A stretch of 64,000 nucleotides of DNA from Epiperipatus broadwayi (GCA_028023455.1 JAQFVV010000257.1:186001-250000), one strand, 5' to 3'; positions 46,846-60,235 are shown, counted from the stretch's first letter. The notes: generated from the sequence alone by a model not told the origin. Translations and numbers: made by a program.

Positions 46846-47754
46846 AATTAAAAATTTTTTTAATCTAATTATAAAATAGAGGAATTTTGTAATTATCGGG
46901 ACTATTTATTATAACATGAAAACAAACTGGTTTTTAGATTTCAAAATCAGAATTATTAAAGTAGTAACTAGACCTTTTTAAATGTTTAATTTATAATAAT
47001 TTTTTTTAATTCAAAATTGTTATTTACTCTATTATTCCAGTGCATATATTTTTAAATAAATATAGAAAAGTTTTTGTTTGTGTTTATTTCTACTTTTCTT
47101 TTCAACTTTATATATATACGTGCACACACAATATCATGTCACTATATCTATGAGACACATAATCTCAATATATATACATTTTAAAATTTTTAATCTAATA
47201 AATTATTATATATTTTCTTTTAATATTTAAATTACAAATAGTGAAAAAGAAATAATTACTAATAAAAATGATTTTAATTTTTTTTTGTCTAAAATATGAA
47301 ATATAATTTGATTACTTGCTGCAATTACTTCTGTCAATAAACACTAGATTTAAAGAAGCATAATTAATGTTCCGGGTTAGAAGTTTTTCTGCAGCCTCAT
47401 TACAATAATGATTTTTTAAATATTTATTTAATGAGAAAAATTAAGGAAACTGATTTAAATTTTTGATTAATATTAATATATCATGTAACAAATTCAAAAA
47501 CTGATAGCTTTTTTGTCCCATTGGGAATTATGCTCCCCCCCTCCATCCTGCTTTTAAACAATTCAGTAAAAAGAAAGTGAATAGTAAAATAGAATGCAAT
47601 TGAATTTTTATTGTAAATAGTCAACATAATCTTGGAAATAGCGTTTTTATTTTTAAAAATTAATTGCCAAGACATATTTTTGCAACATGTTTTATAATTT
47701 ATATTTTATTAATGCCCTAAAAAAGCATGATATTCTCTTTACTAGCAGTGAAGG
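46846..47754. other. AT-rich stretch without recognised features
   Basis: No LINE 3' tail or other feature could be delimited. Confidence 0.5.
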
Positions 47755-48164
<410 letters not shown>

Positions 48165-48235
48165 AAAACTCTGCAAATGCTTTGTGAACTAGATTAGCTG
48201 TGCGTTTTTGTTTGGATGTAAAATCTGTTAAATGT

Positions 48236-48265
48236 ACTATATTAAATTAAATTAAATTAAATTAA

Positions 48266-48350
<85 letters not shown>
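48236..48350. repeat. (ATTAA)n plus (TTA)n microsatellite
   Basis: About five AAATT units run into a second pure TTA array of about 28 units, 70 bp after the main array. Both probably arose from one ancestral tract. Confidence 0.95.
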
Positions 48351-48351
<1 letters not shown>

Positions 48352-48504
48352 ATCCATCAAATGAATATTGATTATTATTAATAGTTTTTTCACAAATGAC
48401 CTACTATCTGTTTGGTTCATGTAGCTGCTCAGAGGTTTATTTCATATGATTTTTTTAATTTCTTATGATGCCAAAAGTAGTTATCTTTCCCCCTACTCTA
48501 GTTG

Positions 48505-48640
48505 TTGCTAGCTGTATAAATGTGTTAGTTCCAGATTTGAATCCTAGCCTTCACTGATGAAAGCAAAAGCCAGTGCCATTCTGAAGATAGGGATTTTAAA
48601 GCAATCATTGATTGTCAAATTTATGGTTGATAATTCTAGA
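48505..48640 (+). repeat. dispersed direct repeat, copy 1 (SINE-like)
   Basis: It shares TGTATAAATG, TTAGTTC-AG-TTTGAATCC and CTTCACTGAT blocks with 48870-49020. The TTTGAATCC block is like a degraded box B, so a tRNA-derived SINE is possible. A box A is not clear. Confidence 0.45.
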
Positions 48641-48869
48641 TTAGAAAAACATATGAATATGCAAATGAGAAAGTCATGTGATATCATTGTCAGTATTAAT
48701 TTACCTAGCTAAAAAGCAGAAGCTTACAATTGTGATAAAACGGAAAATTAAAAAAAAAACTGACTGGGATTTAGATCTACATAAATATGCAAATGAATTA
48801 GTCTGGATTTAAACATTTTTTTTTTAATTTCAAAATATTAGATTGAATAAAAAGTAAAAAGTAATCTTC

Positions 48870-49020
48870 TAGATGTATAAATGCTTTAGTTCTAGCTTTG
48901 AATCCTTGTCTTCACTGATAAGGTAAAATCTAAAAAACTTATCTGGGGAAGGGAATTTTATAATACTGTACTAAATGTTGATTATTCAACTTTATAGAAG
49001 ATATCTCTAGAGTAGAATAG
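48870..49020 (+). repeat. dispersed direct repeat, copy 2 (SINE-like)
   Basis: It parallels 48505-48640 for about 130 bp with many substitutions. Confidence 0.45.
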
Positions 49021-49024
49021 AAAT

Positions 49025-49859
49025 TACTTCACAGATATATTTGGTATTGAGTAATGATCTTATTACTGGTTCTTCTCTTCTTTCATCCCCATATTTTTTA
49101 AACATTATGTACTTTTTATTAAATTAGAACTTTTCTAAATGATCAAAATAAGACAAATTTTATTGGTCATTTGCATATTTACTGAGTGTTTAGGTCTAAT
49201 TTGATCACGTGAACACTTGCATTATACAGTATTGTAATATTTTATTTATAATCAGGGCATTGATTCTACCCAAATTACCCATAATTTAATCACTCATTTA
49301 GTTAATAACAATGGGATATAATTAATTGATTAATGATTGAGTTATTAATTTGGTAGATTGCAAAATAGTTCAGACTTATTTACAAATCCTCAATTATTTG
49401 ATAAAAAGTTTCAAGTTTCTCTTAAATTCAAACTCAATTCATGAGCATAACAAATGGATAATCTAAGTCTTAAGCTACAAAACTCTTTAAAAATGAGCCA
49501 TTTTTTAAGGTATAATTGTTTTATTTGACAGGAATCAGCTGCAGATTTAAAATTGGAGTTCCCAAACCATCGAAACTCATCTGAACATTAATGTATAAAA
49601 TTAATTTTACACAATTATGTGAATTAATATTAATGCAGCTGTCTTTTTATGGACAGCTGAGTCAAAGTTATAGAGTGCAACAGCCATTTCAAAGATAAAT
49701 GTGATTTTTGCTAATAGTCATTTCTTTCCTATTTTACTTACTTTAAAATTAAACATTTATATATTATTATACATAAATATGTTACATATATATATATATG
49801 ACCTTGGAGATTCATGTTAATTTTAAATAATAAAATAAATGAAGGTAAAAAAAAAGATG
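49025..49859. other. AT-rich stretch without recognised features
   Basis: No frame or repeat could be supported. Confidence 0.5.
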
Positions 49860-50480
49860 TTTACAATAAAGATTTAGAACAAAAAATAAAATATTCTTAG
49901 GATTAGGGACTGGAAATAATAAAATAATTAATCTGTTTTTGCAAATCCAACATTTATGATAAAATAAAGAGACAAAGCTTAGCATAGAAAAACTTGATGG
50001 AAATCAAAGAAATTCTCATTAAATGACTGAAAAAATAGAAAAGATATTCTAAAAGGCTTTGTGATAATCATGAAGAAAGAAAAGTTAAAATTAAAAAAAA
50101 AGGTTTTTTTAAAAGAGAATGTTATTATCGAGTTTAAGACTTCCAAAACTTTTAAAGTTTGGTGTTGCTTTTATATTTGTAAATAGCTCTAGAAAACATA
50201 TTTTTTAAAAACAAAATCATTTAGCATGGAAAGATTTATTGCAATAACAACAATGAAGTAGGTAGAAGTAATGAAGATAATATTAACTTTCATATCACTG
50301 ACAAAAAAAAACTCCAAAAAAACACAGTATTGGGTAATATCATATTAAAAAGAATGTAGGTAGATAAAGAAAAGTGTTACCAAATTTTTGCCAATAAATA
50401 TGCTGCAGTCCTCAGCTTATAAAGATTTGTATTTCACTTACAAAATGAAAAAAAAAGCCTCAATATTTTACAAATTATTA
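49860..50480 (+). other. purine-rich segment, possible LINE relic
   Basis: The base composition (A/G-rich plus strand) matches the decayed LINE parts elsewhere. A stretch near 50290-50365 reads FHITDKKKLQ...IILKRM, loosely like the linker before a LINE reverse transcriptase. This is too weak to assign. Confidence 0.2.
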
Positions 50481-50484
50481 AGTA

Positions 50485-51949
50485 GATTTTTTTTATATCA
50501 TGTACTAGTAACTTTATGTTAAATATCATTCAGCATTATTTAGAAACATCATTGAGAAAGTATTCTTAGATATAAAATGAGGTTCCGTAAGAGGCAAAAC
50601 AAATATGGAACCTTGTTGTATATTATTGAAAAATGATATTAACAAAGTACACATTTATCATGTGATATTCTGGAATATTTTTCAGAAAAATATTTATAAT
50701 GAGAAGAGATGAAAGATGATAAATAAAAAGGGTAAAGAACTTCAGGTAGGTCTTCATTTAATCTATTTATGGTTTCTATATTCATCAAAGAATGTATTTA
50801 TATATTGAAACAGTCAGCTTTTCAACCCAACTGTTTCACCTACTATATATGTTATGTAGTAGTATTCATACCTATATACATACCACCAAAACCTTGTATA
50901 TTTATTAATAATAATCTTAATAAATCCCACCTAAATTTAAAAAGAAATAATACAATCATGTATGTGTGCGTATATGTTTAAATATATACAGAAATATTCA
51001 TTTATATAACTCATGAAGCAAAATGTGCACATATATAGGTTGTTAATAAATTGCTAAGTGAAAAACTAATTGTATGTGTAACTTTAGACTACATATATGC
51101 AGGAATATAAATGTTAATAGATTATAAAGCATTATGTTTTCTATAATTTTGGTATTTATTAAATTATATATTTTCAAAATTGTATAATTCTGCATATATC
51201 GGTAAATTAGAATGGTCAGGTTACATATATAATAAAATGTTTTTCCAAATCTTAGATTTGTTTTTCTGGACACACTGTCACCAGCATAATTAATCTTTAC
51301 TGGTATAAGATTAATTAAAAATTTATATTTAGAATAAAAACTTTGAAAACTGAATAAATTATGGCCTGTCAATGGGTTTTTTTGACCTATTTAATATTTG
51401 ACACAGCAGGCTTCCGCGATAGCTGGTGATTATCGTAAGGGCCAAGAAAACACTTCTAAGAAAATAAAATAATGAAGGCGAAAAGGGGATACTGGTATAA
51501 AAGCAATAATGGCCATCTTTCAAGACAGTTTTCATTACTCGGCATTCAAACACACAAAATTCCAAAGCTTTTTAAATTTAGATTTTTAATAAGGTGAATA
51601 ATCAGCATGTTGGGGTAAGTGGGCTTGAAATCTAGCCTTCTGCCTGATGAACAGCCATCTAAGCCAGGAGAGCATGAGTTGACCACCACCAGAACCTAAA
51701 AATGTCACGCTATCCAAAGTACTTGCCAATACAGAGAAAGATCAAGATAAACAATGGTAACTACTCCTTTCAACATAAAAACTTCAACTAATTTCAAATT
51801 TAAACGCTAGCTTAACCTTAAATTAATGGCCATTCTAATATTGTAAAATAAACTTGTGTATATTTTATTTTATAATCTTAATCTAAAACTTGCCTAAATT
51901 ATAACTGTAATAACTGTATTTAAATCCTAAAGTCTTGCCTGATACGAAT
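50485..51949. other. AT-rich stretch with one GC-richer segment
   Basis: Segment 51390-51760 is GC-richer, suggesting old element or exon material, but no frame is open beyond 68 codons and no family is recognised. Confidence 0.4.
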
Positions 51950-52135
51950 TTAACTGATTTAAAATATGTGAAATGATTTAAAATATGTTAACTAATTTAA
52001 AATATAAAAACTGATTCATAATAAGTTAACTGAGTTATCTGATACAAACTTAACTGATCTTAAATAAATTAACTGGTTCAAAATGATTTATCTGATATAA
52101 AATATTTAACTGATTTCCAAATGATTTATGATTTA
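51950..52135 (+). repeat. cryptic tandem repeat, unit about 20-22 bp
   Basis: Variants of AACTGATTTAAAATATGTT recur about eight times with substitutions and small indels. It is a degenerate minisatellite. Confidence 0.65.
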
Positions 52136-53705
52136 TTATTTTAATATTTAAAGTATTCGCATTCACACACATCTTTATTAAAATAATTGTATGATTTTAT
52201 GTTTTGGTTTACTCATAAAATAATGTTTGATTTAGTTACGTATTAATTTGACTCCAAGTAATTAAATGCTATCTGTTTCAATTTGCTATGATGTAGAAAT
52301 TAAATGTTTTATAAATTTAGAAACATATAAAATTCAATAAGCAGTTTAAAGTAATAGTTAAAATTTTTATGCTAATTTATTATTGTCTTAAGTTAATGAT
52401 AATGTTTGCCATCATTAATCTTAGAGATAGTGTTATAAAACTAAACCAATCATGTTTTAGCGAACCTCACACAACTTTCTTTTAAAGTGAACAATTATCA
52501 AATATCACTTATTTAAAACTTTACTATGATTTAAAATGCATTTCTTAAGTTAATCTATGCCATATCTTATTATTATTTAGTTACATTATCTTGTTTATGC
52601 TATATAACTTCAAAACTGAGCTTTATTCTTAAATTAAACTATTAGCGAAAATTAAATAAAGATTCTCTCACATATATATGTAAGTGCACACATATATAAC
52701 ACGTATAATTATATATGAAATAAAAAGCTCTGTTTTGGAAAGGATAAAATGTCTAGAATTAAAAATTATTACAAACGTATCATCACCTTAAGATAGATTT
52801 GCTTTTTAAGTTAATATTTTAAACAAATATTTAGTTAAAGTGATAAAAATACAGCATAAATCTATAAGTTTATATTTTAATTCCCCATATGCTGTAATCC
52901 TCCTTAAGCTAATTAAATCAAAGCCTATATAGATAGCTTTGTAGATTGGATTCATAAATTCCCTAAATAGTATTATTAAGAGTACTATAATATGAACTGA
53001 TGTGGGTAGTTTCATGAAAGAAACTTTTACTTTAGCATCATAATTTTTTAAATATGGTTATGTAGTCAGTGGTGCATATGTGTCCTTATGAAATGCTACG
53101 ACATATTTTCTTGTTGCTGTACTCCTTTAATGGTCGCATGTCATCACGCTGCACCATTACCTTTAGTTCGGGCAATTATCCTCTTCAGATGGTGACTGGT
53201 GCAGGCCAACCCATTCTGCTTATTTTACATCGAGCATGAGACTCATCCAGAGCATAAGACATAAGACTCCATATTCTTAAAAAACTTGCTCGATCTGCCA
53301 GACGAAAATGGCCTCTTATACCACAGCAATGAGAATCAGTCACAGGAAACCGTTACTCGGTAAAAATCCCGCGAATAAGGCACATGTGAGATGCAAATAA
53401 GACTCAGAAATATATGTTTTTTTTTACGCACTAGTATCTGAAGTCTAACTTCCATTAATCAGTTCAACCTGCCATTTTAATAATTAATTCAGCATTGATC
53501 TGACTAGAATCCAATCTAAATTGCATATTACTGTGTAGAGAATATATTAAAGTATTCGTGCTAGTTAAATTATGTTCTTTACAAAATTTATTATCACTTC
53601 CGCTAATATGGCAAATCTAAATCCTATTATAGCATAAACCAGGCATGGATAACCATGAGCAAAGTCAAATCGTTCTAAATTAAAATTCCACTCATGCTAA
53701 ATTTT
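52136..53705. other. AT-rich stretch with a GC-richer unidentified segment
   Basis: Segment 53050-53420 is nearer 40-45% GC with several CpGs but has no long frame or recognised homology. Confidence 0.4.
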
Positions 53706-53976
53706 ATCACCTGCGAGTGATTGAGATATATGTATAGCCAAATAAATAATTAGTTGTAACCTACATAATATCACCTGCGAGTGATATGAGGCCATAGGTA
53801 GAACGGAAATGCAAAACCTCCAAATTTTATTAATTATACTGGAAAGTTAAAATCACTTATAAGTAAACTAACTTATATATTGCTTAAATCTGTACATCCA
53901 AAATTTGCTACTGATAATGCATCACTTACATGTGAACCCGTTTAATTGTAATGTCCCTGAATCGCCTGCGTGTGAA
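53706..53976. repeat. cluster of short palindromic motifs ATCAC-N6-GTGAT
   Basis: ATCACCTGCGAGTGAT occurs perfectly at 53706-53721 and 53770-53785. Diverged forms (ATCACTTACATGTGA at 53921 and ATCGCCTGCGTGTGA at 53961) follow. Each can form a 5-bp hairpin around a 6-base loop. The function is unknown; relics of a short dispersed repeat are likely. Confidence 0.55.
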
Positions 53977-53979
53977 ATC

Positions 53980-55340
53980 AAAAGTTACTTTCTATAATAA
54001 TGTTTTTGAATTATTGTCTACATTGAATTTATTAAATTGATTTTAAATTTACTCTAGTTTCTTGTCTTAGTCTTGCTCACTGACTCACTATTATTTAAAC
54101 TTTAGTAATTAGATTTGTAATTTATTGAAATTTTATATATAATTAATAATGATAAGTGTGCCACATGATAGCTATATAGATATGCTATACAAATCACCCA
54201 TTGTTACCCATCTTGTGTGCTACTGATGAGCTACTGCCAGCACATGAAGAATAGAAATACTGCTGTGGCCTCAACTGTGTCATTTGTAAGGTTGTAAGTC
54301 TATGAGCAATGGTAGAGGAACTAGGGTTAGGCCAGAGCTGTGGCTTCCATCACCATAAACCTGATCAGCCTTAGGATGATCTATCAGAGTTCTAGATTTT
54401 GTTGCGCAAATGCACATATTTGACCATTACAATATGATAAACAATACTTATGTTGATTAAAATCAATAAAATATCACATAATTAGTACAGCTTCCTTTTA
54501 TCATTTACATAAGAGTGGCAATTTATTCCATTTATTCTGCTTCATTTACAAATCTCCAGATTCATCAGTGAGATATATATTACTACTGAATACATAGATG
54601 CAATCCAGTGATCCTTGGTGATTAAGGATATGGCCCATTGACCTAGTACCCATTGATTATTCATGCCTATAATAGGTGTCCTGGATTAGAGTAATGAAAT
54701 AATGCTTTTACTGCAATTACTTAAATTTAGTAAAATCATATTTATTAAAAGTGAACAATAAATATAATAAAACTAGGTATAAGAAAATTGTGAATTAACT
54801 TTTTAAGGAAAATACTCTTATATTCTTTAATATAATGTTGATCTCCATTTTTAATCATTACCCTTATAATATCTGTAATAAAGTTTGTGATCACTATGCT
54901 TTACAGTTTTATTCAACTTCCTTTCTTATGTTTTTCAAATATAGAGCCTTTTACCTATTAATATCTTTTTTGTTCATATAATTTTAAGTCTTTCAAAACA
55001 ATGCTAATAATTATCTTCTATATTTTTTTCTTTTATGTTTTTTCCTTAATGCTAATTATTTTTTAAATAATAATTACTTTTTAAAATTCTTATAATTTCC
55101 ATTAGTCAAATGCAAGTCTATGCAAATTAAAGCAATATCTTGTCATTATTATGGTTTTTGGGCATCAGTGGATTCACTCAGAAAGATGGATAAGGGATAA
55201 TTACATATTGTTACTAATAAATTCAAAAATATCACCAACACAGTTTTCTTTTCAAAATAATTCATATAATTCAATATATACAATTCAATACACCAATGTC
55301 TTTTTAAGTCTTGTTTTTATATGATTATTATAAAAATGTA
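53980..55340. other. AT-rich stretch with a GC-richer unidentified segment
   Basis: Segment 54150-54420 is GC-richer and may be part of an old element. No motif or long frame is seen. Confidence 0.4.
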
Positions 55341-55344
55341 TAAA

Positions 55345-55395
55345 CATACACCAATGTTTCAACTATTTAATATTATAGTCTTTATTAAGGAAACT
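55345..55395 (-). ncRNA. hammerhead-like motif of the minus-strand PLE
   Basis: On the minus strand TTAATAAAG is followed by a stem ACTAT...ATAGT and GAAACATTGG, the same arrangement as at 43255-43310 but with more core changes. It lies downstream of the PLE endonuclease ORF on the same strand, the expected place. Confidence 0.35.
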
Positions 55396-55524
55396 GAAAA
55401 AATAAAAATATATAACGATAAATATAAATATCAAATATTCCAAACAATCCCTTTAAAAAAAATAATAATACTCTTTACTTCAAACCCTTTTTAATACAAC
55501 AATCTCAAAACATTATCACATTTC

Positions 55525-55952
55525 TTCAAGCATGAGTGCGTGTGCGGCACAACTGTTCCCAAAAGCTATTTATACAAAATAGCTAACTAAAAATAATAAA
55601 CTAGCTAAGCGCTTTCAAAGGATCTTGCCTTCATAATCATAGCTTGCTAATACATTTAATGATATGCAAATATGCTAATTCCATTTTTTTGATAAAGCAT
55701 AGCACGTGTCCTTCCTATTTATGGCATCGTTGTCTCTTGAGATGAATAAAGCCTCTTTGATTTTTCTTTTAAGGTCATGTCTTTCTCTACACACGATTGT
55801 AGGATTGTCCAGGATTGTCCGGAATGCATTTGTGGTGACTTGTGCTCTGGTGCTGATAGAAAACTGAATAGGTAGAAGGATCGTTGCGAGCTCTATTGTA
55901 TGAATATTTATGTTGCGCTAATCGTGTGGCCAAAGATGCTCTGCTTTTCCCA
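55525..55952 (-). repeat. inverted repeat arm of PLE remnant, left
   Basis: It aligns in reverse complement with 56316-56735 over about 420 bp with few substitutions. It covers the end of the endonuclease domain and the following untranslated region. A 10-bp tandem duplication (GGATTGTCCAGGATTGTCC) in this arm, absent in the other, shifts the reading frame. Confidence 0.9.
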
Positions 55953-56305
55953 TAATATGTGCCTTTACAATTATTGTTGGAACATGCAATATTATATACT
56001 GTGTGGGGGGTCTGTAAAAGTGGAGTTTGGTCTTTAGTGTTATTAATTAAATAGTTAGAATTTGGAGGGGTTCGAAAACAAAGCTGATATTTGTTGTTAA
56101 GGATGGAATACAATTTCTTGTGTAAATTGGATATATATGGAAGCAATAATCTGGGTTTATCCTGTGTAATGTGAGAGTTAAGATGTTTATTTTGTATATG
56201 TAAAATTTTTTTGTCAACAATGGATTGCCTGAACCCTAAATTCAATAGGTCATCTCTGTATTCTATTACATTTGCTTTTGCATCTGCCTCAATTTTACAC
56301 AACAA
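55787..56305 (-). pseudogene. Penelope-like element: end of reverse transcriptase and GIY-YIG endonuclease
   Basis: The 172-codon frame has no reverse transcriptase core, only the connecting region (IEADAKANVIEYRDDLLNLGF, LLLPYISNLHKKLYSILN). A GIY-YIG nuclease domain follows, with VYNIACSNNNCKGTYYGKS and LATRLAQHKYSYNRA, that is the two Tyr blocks and the catalytic Arg helix. GIY-YIG nucleases of PLEs cut the target DNA for retrotransposition. The last residues differ from the inverted copy because of a 10-bp insertion near 55805-55820, which brings an early stop. The 5' side is cut off exactly where the inverted copy begins. Confidence 0.8.
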
Positions 56306-56315
56306 TCTGGGGAAA

Positions 56316-56735
56316 GCAGAGCATCTTTGGCCACACGATTAGCACAACATAAATATTCATACAATAGAGCTCGCAACGAACCTTCTACCTATTCAGTTTT
56401 CTATCAGCACCAGAGCACAAGTCACCACAAGTGCATTCCGGACAATCCTACAATCATGTGTAGAGAGAGACATGACCTTAAAAGAAAAATCAAAGAGGCT
56501 TTATTCATCTCACGAGACAACGATGCCATAAATAGGAAGGACACGTACTAGGCTTTATCAAAAAAATGGAATTAACATATTTTCATATCATTAAATGTAT
56601 TAGCAAGCTATGATTATGAAGGCAAGATCCTTTGAAAGCGCTTAGCTAGTTTATTATTTTTAGTTAGCTATTTTGTATTAATAGCTTTTGGAAACAGTTG
56701 TGCTGCACATGCACGCAGCACTCATGCTTGAATAC
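56316..56735 (+). repeat. inverted repeat arm of PLE remnant, right
   Basis: This is the head-to-head partner of 55525-55952. Beyond it, at about 56740, similarity stops. Confidence 0.9.
56327..56551 (+). pseudogene. Penelope-like GIY-YIG endonuclease, C-terminal fragment
   Basis: It opens at LATRLAQHKYSYNRARN, the catalytic Arg helix of the domain, and reads on through IPDNPTIMCRERHDLKRKIKE and ISRDNDAINRKDTY to a stop. It keeps the frame that the left arm lost. The two Tyr blocks are missing, so it is inactive. The MCRERHDLKRKIKEAL segment shows what the intact C-terminus looks like. Confidence 0.75.
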
Positions 56736-56956
56736 ATATATTTCCCAAAAGTAAAAAATTATTTGACTTATCACATTTCTTATACTTATATACTTTATCA
56801 AAATTACCCAAATTCACAACTCAACCAGACTAGCCAAGAAAACAAACTCTAAATCACTACCAATGGTTTCACTGCTACAAGAAGATTTCTCAAGTGTAAA
56901 GAATTACAAAATAAGAACATATTCTGATTATTTATTGACTAATTTAGCTTTATGCT
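56736..56956. other. AT-rich spacer
   Basis: Nothing recognised between the PLE remnant and the truncated SINE. Confidence 0.5.
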
Positions 56957-57027
56957 GTCAAGCATTGTTAGCCGAGATGTCATTGCAGCCACCTTGCAAG
57001 CAATTAGTTGGTTGCAGACTGTTGTGG
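56957..57027 (+). mobile_element. tRNA-derived SINE, 3'-truncated
   Basis: It starts GTCAAGCATTGTTAGCCGAG and follows the family consensus to GACTGTTGTGG, where it stops just before box B. It has no tail or clear duplication. Loss of the 3' part is unusual for a SINE, since truncation is normally 5', and suggests later deletion. Confidence 0.85.
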
Positions 57028-58500
57028 TAATATTTGTTATATTTTTATATTAAAAAAATTACCCCCAGATGTTAATAGATGTTAATTAATTTTTTAGTAT
57101 GAAAATATAACAGATATTTCAACATATTAAAACATTTCAGCAATGGTAGAACAGTCTATTATTAATAAGGAATATATAAAAGGTTGTAAGCTTTTTTTTC
57201 TTAAACCATAAATAAATACTATGGTGCTTTAGTTATATAACATGAAGAGATTGCATTTAGAAGAGGTACCTTTTGAATGCAGGAAGTATTTACAGTTTAT
57301 TATTTTTATTGATTACTATTGTTCATCTGACTATAATTTTTTTAATTTGAAAATATAATAGATATTTCCACATATTAAAATATTTCAACAATAATATCTG
57401 TTAAAAATTATTAATTTATAATTATAAATATAACTTGAAAGAGAGAGAGAGAGAGGGGGACGACAAGAAGAGCATGCACACTCACTATTATTTGTTGCAT
57501 TAACAAGAGTTTTAGATACCAGGAGAAGGATGTAAAATGGAATAAGGGTTTGAGTTATAGATGTTGGTTATGTGCAAAAGGAGTGGAGAGATTATTGAAC
57601 TTTTATTTTTGGAGTATAGAATGTTGAAAGAAATAGAAATGTATAGTTTTTTAATTTATATCTTTATAACCAGAATGAAACATGATAATAGAATAATGGA
57701 ATTAATGAACAGTGTTTTTTTGAAGTAGGATAAGAAAAGAAAAAGAAATGAGTCAATATTAGAAGAATGAATAAAAAGTAAATGAATTTGTTCTAGTATA
57801 AGAGAATGCTTTGTTTGGATAACAAGATATTGACTATGTTTAAGAACTTTTGATTTTATTTAAAGAGAAGCTATTTTATCTCACGTATGACATATATACT
57901 GTAATTTATGACTGTATAAAAAGTTATATTAGGTATATTTATTAAAACATTCATTAAATGTATACTGAATAATGGAAATATATATATTTGTTATTTCAAA
58001 TTCAAATTTCTTTTTATTAACATCCTTCTCCCAGAAATGTATTACCCCCCCCCCCCGTACTGTAAAAGAAATTTTTTATATTATTAAAAACTATCTCCAT
58101 GTATCTGCCTATCTGTTTATTTTTTTTTTGTCTGTGACTATCTCAGTTTTTGTTTTTATTTTTTATTTTTATATGTGAGTGTCTCTGCCATTGCCTCAAT
58201 TTTCTACCTAAATATCTTTCTATTCATCCATTTTTCATTTATTTATCATTATCTATTTATTACTTTCTGTTTGTCTATCATTATATGTAGAAAAAAGAAT
58301 TGGCAGATAGGAAAAGCTATTGGAATATATTTCAAATAAACTGATTTTTTTTCATTTTCTACAAGCAATTTCTTATTTTGTTAACCAATCTTCTGACTAT
58401 TATCTTCTTAATCATGGATGAAGGTTGCATATTTTAGTTATGATTTTTTTTGAGGCCCATACCGTGACACTCTTTGGGGTAATTTTTTTGAATCTTATAC
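57028..58500. other. AT-rich stretch with simple repeats
   Basis: A (GA)n run lies at 57439-57455 and a C run at 58046-58056. Frames such as 57972-58178 are low complexity. Confidence 0.5.
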
Positions 58501-58581
58501 TAAGTAATAATTTACTAAGGCTGTAACCTTAGAAATAAGCGTCTGAAAAATAGGTTACAGCCTTAGTAAATTATTACTTAA
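58501..58581. repeat. small perfect hairpin (29-bp arms)
   Basis: The arm starting TAAGTAATAATTTACTAAGG (58501-58529) is perfectly mirrored at 58553-58581 with a 23-bp loop. It is likely a very small MITE or the end pair of one. Confidence 0.85.
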
Positions 58582-58584
58582 TAT

Positions 58585-59945
58585 AATAATGGGCGTTTAA
58601 TAAAATTTATAATTACAATCTTATACTAACTAAAAGGGAATAAGTGATTGTATGTTTTTGGGATGACTATTTCAAAAATTTCTCAGCTTACATGAAAAAT
58701 CTTCAACTGTCTGCTAAAAAGCAAATAGGGAAAACCTTAGCTTCACAGGAACTTAATATTTGGGATTACAAGTTCCATATTGATTTTTTTTCATTTTATG
58801 CATGTATTTAACATTTTTTTCTAATTTTGTGCCTCACATTTTTTTGATTAATTGCAGTTATCATTTGAAGAATTTTTAAAAACAGTGTAGTTTGAATTTG
58901 TCATTAATAATACTGGCACATATTATTACATCTATAAAAACCATTTAAGATGGTTTCTTAGTTAAATTACTATAGCAACAATGATTTTGATTTATTTTTG
59001 TTAATCCTCTCACTTATTCTAGAATAGTAGATACAGAAAGTACAATATCAGTAGAATTTAATTACATCATAGCTTAGTCTCTATGTATTTCTTTTTGTTT
59101 AATTCCTAAGAAATAAATAGATCTACCTATCATCAAAATCCATAAGTTTTAAATTACATAATATGCATAATAATTTGCTCTAATTTTTAATTTCACTGAT
59201 GTTTTTTAATGAAACTTTATGAATTATAGTTTAATATCATTTAAAATAAAAAATGTATTGAAATAATACAAAAACTAAACATTTTACTTATTTTATACGA
59301 TATCAAATAATGTTTTTTCAAAATTTTTATATTTCTCTAATAATTGAATTTTTATAAAGATTTCTACATCTGCATAAACAGAATGTCTTATTATTATTTT
59401 TATTATATATAATTGTATTTATAGAAAATACAATTATTGTTAACATATTATTAATGCAGAGTATAAAATAATTAGAAAAGAATTATGACAACTATATTTT
59501 AAAATTTTTGGAATACTTTTAATTATATATTCAAGTTCATGATGGATTAGTACAAAAATAAAATATTGTTGAAATCCCATGAATTTGTGAATTTTTTGGA
59601 TATCAAGAATAGATAGTTTTTTTATTCCATTAGTAAAAACCTAAATTCTGCTATGATAAAAAACAGGCAGCCCATTACAATTAGGCCTAGATATTTACTG
59701 ATTGAATTTTTTTCTTTCCATATAAAATTGAATTTAGATACAAACTAATTTATTTGTTATAAAAAGTTAAAAGTCATCTTTAAAATTTTGTTCAGATATT
59801 AGAAGTTTTTGAATAATAAGTATTTAGGTTAATGACATTCTGTCTTATTACTATGTTTTTAAAAAGTATTGCAACAACACAAAGAGTTTATGTAATAATC
59901 AATAAATTTTACTAGTGCAGTGTTTAGATTGTAATTGTGTAGAAA
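58585..59945. other. AT-rich stretch without recognised features
   Basis: No frame or repeat could be supported. Confidence 0.5.
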
Positions 59946-59946
59946 G

Positions 59947-60235
59947 TAATCTCCCTTCTCACTAGTGTCATTAAACAGTGATGTTAGAACTGCAAGGATA
60001 CTCTCACACCAGACACAAGATAGAGACTCTCAGAAAATAGGAATTATCATCTTATTTTCAAACTTAAATGCTCTCACTTCTAGATACTTAAGATTGGCTC
60101 ACATAAGTGCATTTGAGTTTGAAAATAAGAAAGTCATTCTTATTTTCTTAAAAAGTTTTTATCATGACTGGGGCAAGAGTATCCTTGTAATTTTAACATC
60201 ACTGTTTGATGGTGCTAGTGAGAAGGGATGTTACC
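59947..60235. repeat. foldback element (289 bp)
   Basis: Almost the full length is an inverted repeat with arms of about 135 bp. Shared blocks are CCCTTCTCACTAG, AACAGTGATGTTA, AAGGATACTCT and CTTATTTTCAAACT. The 96-codon frame at 59965-60255 is a by-product. No clear target duplication was found. Confidence 0.85.
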
